Below are positions 46,057 to 56,199 of a stretch of 64,000 nt of DNA, in pieces (within the stretch, counting starts at the first letter, position 1; each line of letters starts with the position of its first letter). This stretch comes from Leucaena leucocephala (Eukaryota; Streptophyta; Magnoliopsida; Fabales; Fabaceae). The notes beneath the pieces are model-generated. The model ran no database searches and was not told where the DNA came from. It saw only the letters and a list, made by a program, of their open reading frames with translations. The position numbers and the translations under genes are program-made. The stretch is from NCBI GenBank assembly GCA_037074615.1, contig CM073537.1, positions 15,891,989 through 15,955,988 of the forward strand, written 5' to 3'.

Positions 46057-47548
46057 ATGGAACCTGAGCGAGGAGAAGCCGAGTCAGCTCTCCGAATCGA
46101 CTAGGCCGAGCTGACCCATGAGTGCCTCATCAACATATTCTCCCGCCTCTCCTTCGACGACCGGTGGCGAGGAGCCATGTTCGTCTGCAAGTCCTGGCTT
46201 CGCGCCTTCAAGGACCCCTCCTTGCACTCTGTCTTCAACCTCGAGACCCACTTCGATTCCCCCGTTGAGTTGGCCCGCTGGTGGACCCCCGAGTTCGAGA
46301 GAAAGATCGATTCCATGCTTCGATCAGTCACCGGTTCGAGCGCCCGTTCTCTCAAGGAGATTCGCCTTAGACATTGCACTGATCGGTCGGTCGCTCTCGT
46401 CGGGGAAAGGTAAAATCCTGATTGCAGATTTCAACATCTGTTCGTTTCATCTGGGTTTCGAAAGTTGAAATCGAAGAATTAAAATTAGTTAAATCGTAAA
46501 ATCTAGATTGGTTTTCTTCTGCCTACTTGAATTTGGTTTCTAATTTTTTTTTGCTTTGAATTGTTCTGAGTGAAATCCAAGTTTTAAATGTTGAAATAAT
46601 AGGAGTATGCCCTGATTTTTCTTATAAATTGCCATTGAAAGGTGAGTTGAAAGAAACGGTGTTGATTTTGTAATTGGGTATGCTGCGATCGGATTTTTGG
46701 GAACCTAAATACTTGATATGAGAGGACCTGCCGAAATAAATAAACTTTTGAGTGTGCAATTTGAATTTTGAAGATTGAACGCGTCGTTTATGATGTGCCT
46801 CCGTTTCTAAAGCAGTGGTGGTTAATTTATTGGAGCTTTAGCAGTTGAATTTTATGTGACGGTTTTGATTAATATATTTGAGTTCTTAGCGTTATTTTAT
46901 CTGTAGCATTAGAGCTCACTTTATTTTGTTTGCTTTTGTTGCTGGTTCTATGTGTCATGCAATTATAATTTAGATGTCCAAATCTTGAGGTTCTAGCGAT
47001 CAGAAGCTGCCCTCATGTTATTGATGATTCAATCTCCAGAATAGCTTTCAGTTGTCCAAAGCTCAGGGAACTTGATATCAGCTACTGCTATGAAATATCC
47101 CATGAGTCATTGCTGTTTATTGGGAAAAATTGCCCAAACCTTAAAGGTTTTGAAGCGAAACTTCATGAATTGGATTGATCCTTCTCAACATGCGGGAGTT
47201 GTTCCTGATGAAAATCTAAATGCTTGTCCACAAGATGGGGATTCTGAGGCTGCAGCTGTTGCAAAGTCTATGCCACTTCTAGAGTGCCTTGAGATTAGTT
47301 TTTCCAAATTATCAGCTAAAGGCTTCAATTCATTATGTCAGGGGTGTAAGAAGCTCAAGTTTTTGGATTTGATTGGGTGTGCTAACTTAACTGGCCGAGA
47401 CATTGCAAGTACAACTTCCAATTTGGAGTGTCTGGAAGAGATTAAACGCTCAAATTTGTACATCCCCAGGTTTTCTTACCATGCTGAGAGGTATGGCCAT
47501 TGGAGATTGTATGATGAGAGATTCCAGACAGATGTTTTCCGAATCTGA
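46057..47548 (+). pseudogene. SKIP1-like F-box/LRR protein gene, disabled
   Basis: F-box proteins of the SKIP1 type are substrate adaptors of SCF ubiquitin ligases. Exon 1 (46057-46409) encodes an F-box, LTHECLINIFSRLSFDDRWR and VCKSWLRAFKDPSL, then WWTPEFERKIDSMLRSV. Exon 2 (46974-47548) encodes leucine-rich repeats (CPNLEVLAIRSCPHVID, LRELDISYCYEISHESL), DPSQHAG...NACPQDGD, and the family C-terminus GHWRLYDERFQTDVFRI. Two lesions are visible. TAG at 46102-46104 (codon 16) stands where relatives have tryptophan before AELT. One extra G at 46146-style position 47146-47147 shifts the frame after CPNLK. The intron is retained, so this is not a processed copy. The Copia complex ends 190 bp before the ATG and probably removed the promoter. 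Confidence 0.88.
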
Positions 47549-48870
47549 GAATGGTTCAGAAGATTTATTCAATAAGCAAAAATTGAGCCCTATATCTGTT
47601 CGCTGGAATGTGAAATGCTTCATAAGAATTTATGCAGCCAATCTTCTTCTTTTGGGTTTGAATTTCAGCGCCTACATCTACTGTCTTTTATTCTTGTTAT
47701 CAAAATAATGACCCTTGTCCACGTAATTTCTATTGTATGTATTTTTTTAAGTCTTTCTTGAACTTGTAATGCTGTTATATATGAAGACCATTTTCTCTTG
47801 TTCACTTCTGAAGTGGTCAATTGGGTTTATCTTATGCATTGCATATGTTCTTTTATGGCAATATAAAATTAACGTATTTCATTTTATTTATGTTAACCTT
47901 CCTTTCTTGCCTCCATCATCCTCGTTCTAGGAAACTACTCACCATTTCGTGGCGTGCTACTTATTATCTTAATTCACTTTCTTCAATAAAGGAAACCTCA
48001 CCATTGCGTTATTATTACTTACCACCCTTTGGCCTTTGCTCTCATAGTATTTGAAGAAGCATCTTTTTTGACATGTATGTGGTTTGTTCATTCGTTACTT
48101 AACCACCCCAATTTATATCTTGAACAACTATATGCTGCTATTGCAAGAATTAAGTGGATCATTTTAATTTTCAAGATTGGGGTTAATTCTGGTAATGGCG
48201 TTAAAAATATTGAAACTTTGTAAGGATGAAAGTGAACTGCGGTTTTATTTTAACAATGAAACTGCTCATTTTATAGATACTCGTGTGATTTTTTCTATGA
48301 TAAAAAACCCAAGTGGTGGCTAAGTAGTGACAAAATAAACCGTCAGAGTTGGCTGAGACTTTTTAAAGCCAGCAGAGAGACAACTTGATTTCAAATCAAA
48401 TCATACAGGATGAACTAGATTTTCCCGTTTTATCAAGCTAGTTAACTTTGTGTGCTGTAGCTCTAGATTAATTATCTGAATGCAACGGAATCTAATTTGA
48501 GGTCTTAGATTAGAAGTTAAGAAACTTTGGTTTAGCCTGTCCTGAGCCAAGCGGTAATGAAGACAAAGCATGTATGTGTTTCTCTCGTGTAATTTGTTTC
48601 TTGTCTAAAATAGATTTAGCACACTTGAAGGGAAATGAATGCGGAAGGTAGCTTATTATTTAAAGAAAGAAAGAAAAAAAGCATTAGCATCATCTTGCAA
48701 TCAGAAGCTACGAGCAGGTATTTATAAGAGAGAGAAAGGGGGGATAAGCAACCTTTGGCTGGACTTAAGGGTTTTATAATATAAACATAGGAGGTTAGTT
48801 ATTGAATTCTTAATATCTATATTTCTTGCTCCTGTAAAAGTGTATTTCAGGATGAAGCATGGGCCCCAGG
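47549..48870. other. 3' flank of the F-box pseudogene, no gene seen
   Basis: AT-rich non-coding DNA. Short ORFs here are not supported by codon bias or homology. Confidence 0.45.
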
Positions 48871-48873
48871 AAT

Positions 48874-49138
48874 TCAATAGAAGCAAGCAAATAGAAGCAA
48901 TCCAAGGAAGAGATGAATGAGAGCTGCCATGAAAAAAGATGAAGTCTTGCTAGATAAGGAGCTTGAACTTCTCCTGCCATTTGGACGTCGTAACAAGTCA
49001 CTTGAACCACCACCATTGATTGGCTTTCCTATATGGAAAACGCTTCCACCATGCTGTTCATTATTCACTCTTGGAACTCTTCTTTTATTGCTTGTTTCAC
49101 TTGATCCCATGATCACACCATACCTATCTGCACACCCC
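48874..49138 (-). CDS. possible second exon of a small secreted or tail-anchored protein
   Basis: Minus-strand open segment after a good acceptor (TTGTTCTTCAG, ending at 49139). It encodes GCADRYGVIMGSSETSNKRR, a basic serine-rich middle and a hydrophobic end MAALIHLFLGLLLFACFY, which could be a membrane anchor. An ORF with a signal peptide lies upstream (49403-49531), but the phases of the two do not join by any simple GT-AG intron. Unknown family; could also be non-coding. Confidence 0.3.
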
Positions 49139-49402
49139 TGAAGAACAAAGATGAACTTGTTCAAATGTTCAATCTTTAGTTAGGATTTCAGTACTTGCAT
49201 CAATTAGATTTATTCTATTTTAGCCATAAAAAATTTATGAGTGCCCAAGTTAAGCTGTTAAACTGTGCACTTAAGATTTAAACCTGAACAAGTTTAACAA
49301 GCTAGAACCATAGTACTAGTTTAGGCTGCTTTCATATAACAAAATGGAGAATAACATGAAAGCAGAGCAAGGAAAAAACAACAAAGAAGTTCCTTGATGC
49401 TT

Positions 49403-49531
49403 TCATTTAGGCTGTATCGGTGACTTGGAAATCCTAGAATCATCATGTTCTGCAGTAGATTTGCTTGCACAGGCTGAATATGTGAGAATGGTCAGCAACG
49501 GTACGAACCGCAGAAGTAGAGTTTTCTTCAT
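49403..49531 (-). CDS. short ORF with a signal peptide
   Basis: Encodes 42 residues: MKKTLLLRFVPLLTILTYSA, then CASKSTAEHDD and a short tail. The first 22 residues form a textbook signal peptide with likely cleavage after ACA. A TATA box (TTTATAAATA on the minus strand, about 49619-49628) lies about 90 bp upstream, a realistic distance. It may be exon 1 of a longer secreted-peptide gene or a complete tiny gene. Confidence 0.4.
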   Translation of the reverse strand: MKKTLLLRFVPLLTILTYSACASKSTAEHDDSRISKSPIQPK

Positions 49532-49639
49532 ATCTTTGAGCCTTGCCAGAACCAACAACTACTAAGTGATTGCTTTTTTGTAGAGAGGTACATTTTGATT
49601 AATAGTGAAGTTTGTTATTATTTATAAAGGGGTTTTGTT

Positions 49640-50414
49640 ACTGTAGATGGTCTCAAGAGTTCCCCTAGACACATGATTTTTCCCTCTTGCTTGGATTCTT
49701 TACAGTTTACAGCTAACATTGTTATGATTTAGTGTCACTCTTTAAAGAATATGATAACAGATAATTTAAGAATTAAACCTGGTATTTATTCAGTGAGAAA
49801 AAGTTAGATGCATCTATTTTTACTGTTTATTTTTTTAAACATTGGAACTTTTTTCTTGGTGAGAAGTAGTTTTGATAAGAGATGCTTGCCTCTTCTGGTT
49901 TATATCATTGTATTTCTCTGTGTCAAGATAACAGTGAGGGAATATTATTATTGGTGTGGTAAGTGAAAGCTTGTTCTTTCAGAAGCATGATGATGGCAGA
50001 CAAGTAAAGGAATAAAGAGGGCCTCTTGGGTTTGGGCCAATAAAATACCACCTAGGAGAGATATTTGGGGAGGTAACAAAACCTTATACTTTTCATTACA
50101 AAACCAATAAGCCTGAAAAAGATGGATTAAGGATTAGTAATCTTTTTTAAAATGAAAAATCAAATGGATTCGGTCTTATACATACGCGAGGAAGGTAATC
50201 AAAAAAAGAAAGAACTCATCTCTACCAAAGTTTTTCAAAGAAGAGTTATCCTGAAGTAGGTTTGCTTCTAGCCTGGATCAATATAAGTGGGCCTCTTGGG
50301 TTAAATGGAAGATTAGGAGAATCTAAGGAAGATTAGGAAGATCATAAAGAAAAAATATAATTTTTAGGGAGTACTATTTTATTGTGATTCCAATCGCGAC
50401 ACTTAGGAAGGTAT
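49640..50414. other. intergenic, no gene seen
   Basis: Mixed-composition DNA without exon-like ORFs. The phrase GGGCCTCTTGGGTT occurs twice (50019 and 50291), a trace of an older local duplication. Confidence 0.4.
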
Positions 50415-50891
50415 TAGAGCTAGGAAAGCGGGCTGGCCCGCTCAAAACGGGCTAGTCTGCTTTAAGCCCGCGGGCTGGCCCCAAAACGTGTCAGCCCGAG
50501 CTCGCAGCCTGGCCACTTTTTTTTTTAAATTTTAATATTTTTAAAAAATTAATTTTAAACTTTTGAAATACTAATAAAAAATTTCTAATGTTATATTAGC
50601 ATAATAAAAAAATTGTTCATATTATACTCTTAAAAATTCATATTTTTTTATAAAAAATCTCAAATTTTATAACTATAAATCTAAATAAATATTAACAAAA
50701 TATTAATCAATTATTATATATCAACAAATAAGTAATCATTTTTACTAGTAATTGATAATATAAGTATTAAAAATAATATTTGAGTAAAACAAATAATATT
50801 ATTAATAATTTAAAAAAAAAAGGGCTGATAGGCCAGGAGGGTGCTGGCTGGCAAAATGCCAGCCCGTTTCTGGCCCGTTTTACCAGCTCTA
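50415..50891. mobile_element. non-autonomous hAT element, second family
   Basis: Ends TAGAGCTAGGAAAGCGGGC and the complement of TAGAGCTGGTAAAACGGGC, flanked by 8-bp duplications GAAGGTAT (50407-50414) and GGAGGTAT (50892-50899), 7 of 8 matching. GC-rich arrays at both ends surround a very AT-rich core with no ORF. A perfect hairpin GGCTGGCAAAATGCCAGCC lies at 50846-50864, and AGCGGGCTGGCCCGCT forms another near the left end. Confidence 0.88.
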
Positions 50892-50899
50892 GGAGGTAT

Positions 50900-51808
50900 C
50901 TTAGTTTCTGGATGCCTAAGTTTACGTCTAAGGGTAATAGATAGCTCACCCTATCCGACATTGATATCGCCTAGGAGAAAGAAAGATTTCACCCTACCCT
51001 TAGATCATAGGTGATCATAAACCCTTTCTAAAAATTGTACTAAAAAAAATAAAGCAAAAATATTTTTATTCTTTTCTTGTGGATGATAGATGGCTTAATT
51101 AACACTGACTTAGTCATGCTTCGTTAGATTGTATAATTCACATTTCACCACTGCATCATCATATGTTTCCTTTTACAGGATTTTGAACTGGTTTAGCTGG
51201 TAGAGAGTGACTAGGCATTTACCACTGATCGTCAAAACAAGATTCAAATGTTTAAGGAATCATAAGTTTCCAAGATATTTTAGCCCTATATCTATATGTA
51301 GGTCAAGGAAGTAGGTTAATAGGCACATTTAGGAATATGGTCACTTTTAGCCCTATATCCATGATTAAATATCAGTTGTGGTTGAAAGATTAAAAATTTA
51401 TATAAAATATTAGAATTTATGAAAAGTTGCATTATTCATAAAGCATACTCACCTCCTATTCGTTGCATTGCATGGGGAAATGGGAAAATATGTCTAGTTC
51501 AAATAGGAATTCAAATTGGTTTTTTATTTGTTTAATTTTATTGTTCACGTCAAATTTTAAGATGTCAAGTTTAATTGGAAATAATTTTTGCATAAATGTT
51601 TTTTGCTTTCATACGAATTTATATTCGATACCTCATATTTATACGATCAAAAACTTCTTTATATGAACTAATGCTTGTCGGTTAGCTTTCTACATTTGTC
51701 AATGTATCACAATTCACACCACCAAGTAGTGTAATTGTTTTTCTTCTTCAGCACTTGAGATAGCAAGTTTCTTTGTGGAATATGAATCTAAAATAGGGTA
51801 TTGATACA
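50900..51808. other. intergenic, no gene seen
   Basis: No credible coding sequence; several overlapping short frames only. Confidence 0.4.
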
Positions 51809-51912
51809 TTGTTTCTTGAACATTACTTTTCTTGATCATGATTATATGCTCGAAACTTCTTTGTTTCTTAAACATTACTTTTCTTGGTCATGATTATATG
51901 CTCGAAACTTCT
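51809..51912. repeat. 52-bp tandem duplication
   Basis: Two adjacent copies (51809-51860, 51861-51912) starting TTGTTTCTTGAACATTACTT and ending CTCGAAACTTCT. They differ at two visible positions (G/A), so the duplication is recent. Confidence 0.92.
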
Positions 51913-54289
51913 GGTTATCAATTAATTTGTTCCCTTTTTAAAAAAAATAGAAAAAAGAAAATTGTGAATCCATTTGCCACACGTCTTGACTTTTATAATT
52001 ACTTAAGAAGAAAAGAATCATGAAAAAGCAGAGCAAAGTGATAATAACAAGATTTTTATAGTACATTGTGGTCAATTATCATGCATTATGTTCAGAAACT
52101 CCATAGCTTATTCGCATCAGTGATATGCCCTATTAATAGATTACCTAAATTTCCAAAACTCTAAAAAGTGCAATCTTTCTAAGAAAAGAAGGAGATGAAC
52201 ATGATGGCTCTACCAACGGTTTATGCAGATGAAATCATGTCTGAGAATGCGATCGAGAGGCGAACTTGTGGCCGCGGACACAGCTCTATCAACGTCCGAG
52301 AAGATAATGGACGGAGGTAGTGGTCGGGCATTGGGGAAGATGCATGTTCGCCCAAGTCAGTGGGGAAGATTGGACTTCAGCTTTTAGAGAATGAGAATGC
52401 AAAGAAATTGACTATATGTATGATGAGGTTTGAACTTTGAACTAGCTCTCATTAGCTTTCTTTGGATTGGGATAGCCATCTCATTAGGTCTAATGAGCAT
52501 TAATTAATCTACTAGTCATGTGAAAAAGGGTTCTAATTTTAATAGATAAATATTTTTATTTAATAATAATCCTAATTGATAACTCTAAATGTCTGAATTA
52601 AAAGCTAATTATGTATCCATACTCCCATATTTCAGGCTTGAGCTATTAACTTCCTAGACACTTGTTATAATCCTAACAAGTCCTTAGTTCCTTAATTAAC
52701 CCTTAAAATTCCCTAATTTGTAGTTATTTCAATTGCAAGGATCACCTTAATTACCTATAGGAGGTCCCTAATCAATGATTTAGCTCCTGATTAATTGACC
52801 ATATAAGCAAGTAATGCACAATCATGACTTAGAAGCTTTACACAATCAATTACAAATAAGGTAAGTAATTAATCAACACAACAATCAATTTTTAGCACCA
52901 ATCTAATGCTGCTGCACAAGTCAATCTAACTTTATACTCCCTCTAATCCTTAATATAAGAGTCAGTTGATTTTTTTGAATAGATTAGGGAAGTCAAATAA
53001 ATGACTAAATCTATTCTCTTAAGACGAATTCATATTATATACTCTTTAATCTACTTAAATTCGTTAACTAACTATTCATTAGTTATAATTAATTAATTTA
53101 TTTAACTTCCTTAATTTACCTAAAAAATCAGTTAATTCTTATTTTAATGAATGAATGAATAGTTCACAATCCTTTAATCTAGAATGACAAATTACAAAGA
53201 TGAACGGAAATTCAAGACCAAAGAACAAACAAGAACTTTCCCTTAAAGAATCAAAGCTAAAAAATAGCCTTCCATCTCTTTCAAGAGCACAAAATCTAGC
53301 TGCTCATGATGATGGTCTTCATTGAGACTCCATCAATCACGGCCATGGGAATTATTGAATGGATGAAGATTGGAACGAACGAACGAATGAATGAATGAAC
53401 GACGGCGAATTGGAAAAATAAAAATGAAACTAATAAATTCCTAAAAATCTGACTTTTGAGAATAAGAGGAAATTCAAATGTGAGATTAGTGGGAATCAAC
53501 CTAATCTGGAATAGGTCTAGGGGCAGGGAAACTAACTAATATTAATTAATAAAAAATCTAGATAAGAAGTCAACTAACTAAATCCTGATAAAACAAAACT
53601 AAAATAAATTAAATTGGCAAGTTGCTTAAAGGAAACTTTCATGGACGCCCTCTTAGTTAATCCATCTCCTCTTGTGTGATAAATGCAATCTCCTACACTG
53701 ATCAATTTTGAAAATTGGTGTCACTTTGATTTGAAATTGTCCAATTGATTTAAGCTATGTCCAAACATCCAACGTCACCTACATATAGAAAGAATGCCGT
53801 GTGATATTGTATTTGATAGGAATTAAAATATTATTATTTGAAATTCAATAAAAATATACAATTAAGTACTAAAATTTCCAAAATACCCTCAAACACAAAT
53901 ATGTACAATTAAGTCCAATTAACTAAATTAAAGTGTCAAAAGCCTAAAATAAGATATTTTAAAATATGAAAATAATGAAAAATATCAATATCCTAAATTT
54001 AATCAATTTTATCCTCCTTTAATACCTATTATTAATTATTTCTTTCTAATATATAGAAGACATGTAATTTTGACATACTGGCATTTTAGATAAAAATAAT
54101 AATTACACTTTTCGTAACCATTTTTTTTTTCCAGCGTAAAATATTTACCTATTGAAACATACAACTTTTCGGAAAAAATTCTTATCATTTTTAAAACGGA
54201 ACAAGCTTGAAACTCAAAATGGAATCTCTGGCTCTTTCAATTATTTCTCTATTTAAATAAAACCATATTGTTTTGTTATAAATGGTTTA
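51913..54289. other. intergenic, repeat-derived
   Basis: No gene supported. TACTCCCTCTAATCCTTAAT at 52936 is a Stowaway-like left end without a clear partner. A (GAAC/GAAT) tetranucleotide run lies at 53375-53402. A CG-richer patch at 52230-52370 gives no recognisable protein. Confidence 0.4.
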
Positions 54290-54995
54290 GGGCCTGTTTG
54301 AAAAAAAATAAAAACTATATTTTTAAAAAAGCTTTTAGCTCTAACTTTTAGTTTAGAAATATAGAGATATTAAAGATATTGTTAGTATTAGGATATTATA
54401 TGATAAGATATGATATTATTAGTATATATGTTTATCTATTATTAATATCAAGGTTTATCTAGGATTCTCAATTTTTATATATAAATATTCCTTCTGACTA
54501 TCAATAAAAACTATATTTTTAAAAAGGTTTTTAGCTCAAATTTTTAGTTTAAAAAAATTTAAAATAAACAGTTATATTTGTCCAAAAGGGTTTTTGGATC
54601 AAATTATAGTTTAAAATTAAGGTTTTGGATAAGCTATTGAGCTAGCTTCTGGAACAGTAAAAAATTTGTGGACTACCTAATTATTATTTTACCCTTATTT
54701 TTGCTTACACCCTATTTCTTTTCTCATTTCTCTTCTCCACCATCTCTCATCTTTCCTCTTTTCTCCACCATCTCTCTTCTCTCTTCTCTACCCTCCACCT
54801 TCTCTCCTCTCTCATCTTTTTAATAAAATCATATCATTTCTAATAATTTTCTAATTACAAAAGTCCTTCTGATAATAACTATCTAAATATTCATTTATTC
54901 AGAACTATTTTTTTTTTATAAACTCTTTTTTTAAAGTAGTCCAAAAACTATTTTTCTTTTATAAATCATTTTTTTAACTCTTTTCTAAACAGCCT
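54290..54995. mobile_element. MITE-like repeat, copy 2, with an insertion
   Basis: Starts GGGCCTGTTTG and ends CTAAACAGCC. It has the family landmarks: AATAAACAGTTATATTTGTC, a GTGGACTACCTAATTATTAT segment and a CT-rich tract. Near its left end about 200 bp are inserted (54360-54505), bordered by two copies of a 50-bp segment starting AAAAACTATATTTTTAAAAA. The insert resembles 30110-30260 in complement. Confidence 0.7.
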
Positions 54996-55785
54996 ATTAG
55001 CCTCAAATTTGAGCGTCCTCTCTCTAGATCTCTCAAAGCAACGCCTAATGTTAAATATTAAAATTAGTGGTTAAGATTTCACCTTATAACAAAACAACAT
55101 CGTTTTATTTAAAGAGAGAAACAATGGTAGGAGCCCACGATAGAGATGTTCTACACTGATCAAAACTATGAATAGGGCTTGACGAGGGGTGTAAGCATAC
55201 GGTCAAGTGAATGATGGTTAGCAAATACTAACGTTTTCTCATAAATTCCACAATTCTTGGCGTTTGCCATAAGGACAGGAAAACCAAGTTTCTAAAAATG
55301 GGTTTGGATTAACTGTAGGAATAATAAATTTTAAATAAAATTAATTTATAACAGTGGATTATCAGAATTTTTTTAAATCAAGATTTTAGCTCAAAAGTAG
55401 ATTTTAACATTAAGTGTAGTGTTTATAATACTTTTAACAAAATTAAGATTTTATCATATATAATTGATTATAATTAAATTCAATTCAAACTGACATTGAA
55501 TCCATGTTTTTAGTGATTGATGAACAATATGAAATACAACAACTATAATGACCTCTAAACAACGACAATAACAATGATTAATTAACCTAATTCTATATTG
55601 TGAACCCTACCCACGTTCTCACAACTAAACAAATTAAAATCCCTCTTTTAATTTATCAAAAGGGGGAAATCTTTCTTCAAACAAATAGATGACAAGAAAG
55701 AACATGGGTGGGAACACTAAGGAAGGAATTGTATATACTACTCACCACAAACTGATGTAAAAAGCTTTTTTTGGTTGACGTAGCA
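54996..55785. other. intergenic, no gene seen
   Basis: AT-rich, with a short segment near 55095-55160 resembling 21840-21930 (GATATCATTTTATTTAAA.AGAGAAA). Probably the 3' flank of the minus-strand gene to the right. Confidence 0.4.
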
Positions 55786-56100
55786 CTAAAGGAAGAGGAG
55801 TGGAAGGAGAAGAGAGGAAGCCACGTAGAGCAGATAGAGGGGTGAAGCAGTTGTGGCGGCCGACGAAGTTCTTCCACGGGGTAGTTTGGCGGCACCACCA
55901 CCACCACGAACTTTTCTGATGTGAATCCCAAGGTTCCTGTGAGGAAGGAGAAACAGACGGCTGTGATGCCGTTGTTGGTTGTGGTTGTGGCTGAGATCTT
56001 CGTCATTAGAAGAAGAAGAAGCTGAAAGAGTTGGGAGGAAATATTGAGAGAAAAGCAAGAGAGCCACAAGCAACAACACGCACTGAAGACTTCTTCTCAT
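55786..56100 (-). CDS. putative secreted, possibly GPI-anchored small protein
   Basis: Single-exon ORF of 104 residues. The N-terminus MRRSLQCVLLLVALLLFSQY is a strong signal peptide with likely cleavage after LSA. The mature part is polar: an acidic-histidine stretch, HRNLGIHIRKVRGGGG, then PRGRTSSAATTAS. The C-terminus YLLYVASSLLLPLLFL is hydrophobic to the last residue, as in GPI-anchor signals, with small residues just before it as possible anchor sites. An in-frame upstream ATG (56145) would add 15 non-signal residues, so I prefer 56100. The family is not recognised. Confidence 0.6.
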   Translation of the reverse strand: MRRSLQCVLLLVALLLFSQYFLPTLSASSSSNDEDLSHNHNQQRHHSRLFLLPHRNLGIHIRKVRGGGGAAKLPRGRTSSAATTASPLYLLYVASSLLLPLLFL

Positions 56101-56199
56101 GATGCCTCCGATTTGATTGATTGGTGTTCTTCTGCACAGAACCAAGCTTGAAGGAAGGAAGGAAGAAGAAAGGATGAGAATGGCTTCTTAGAAATGTAA

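Noticed and set aside
53296..53499. 67-residue minus-strand ORF
   Set aside because: Built on a GAAC/GAAT microsatellite; no other support.
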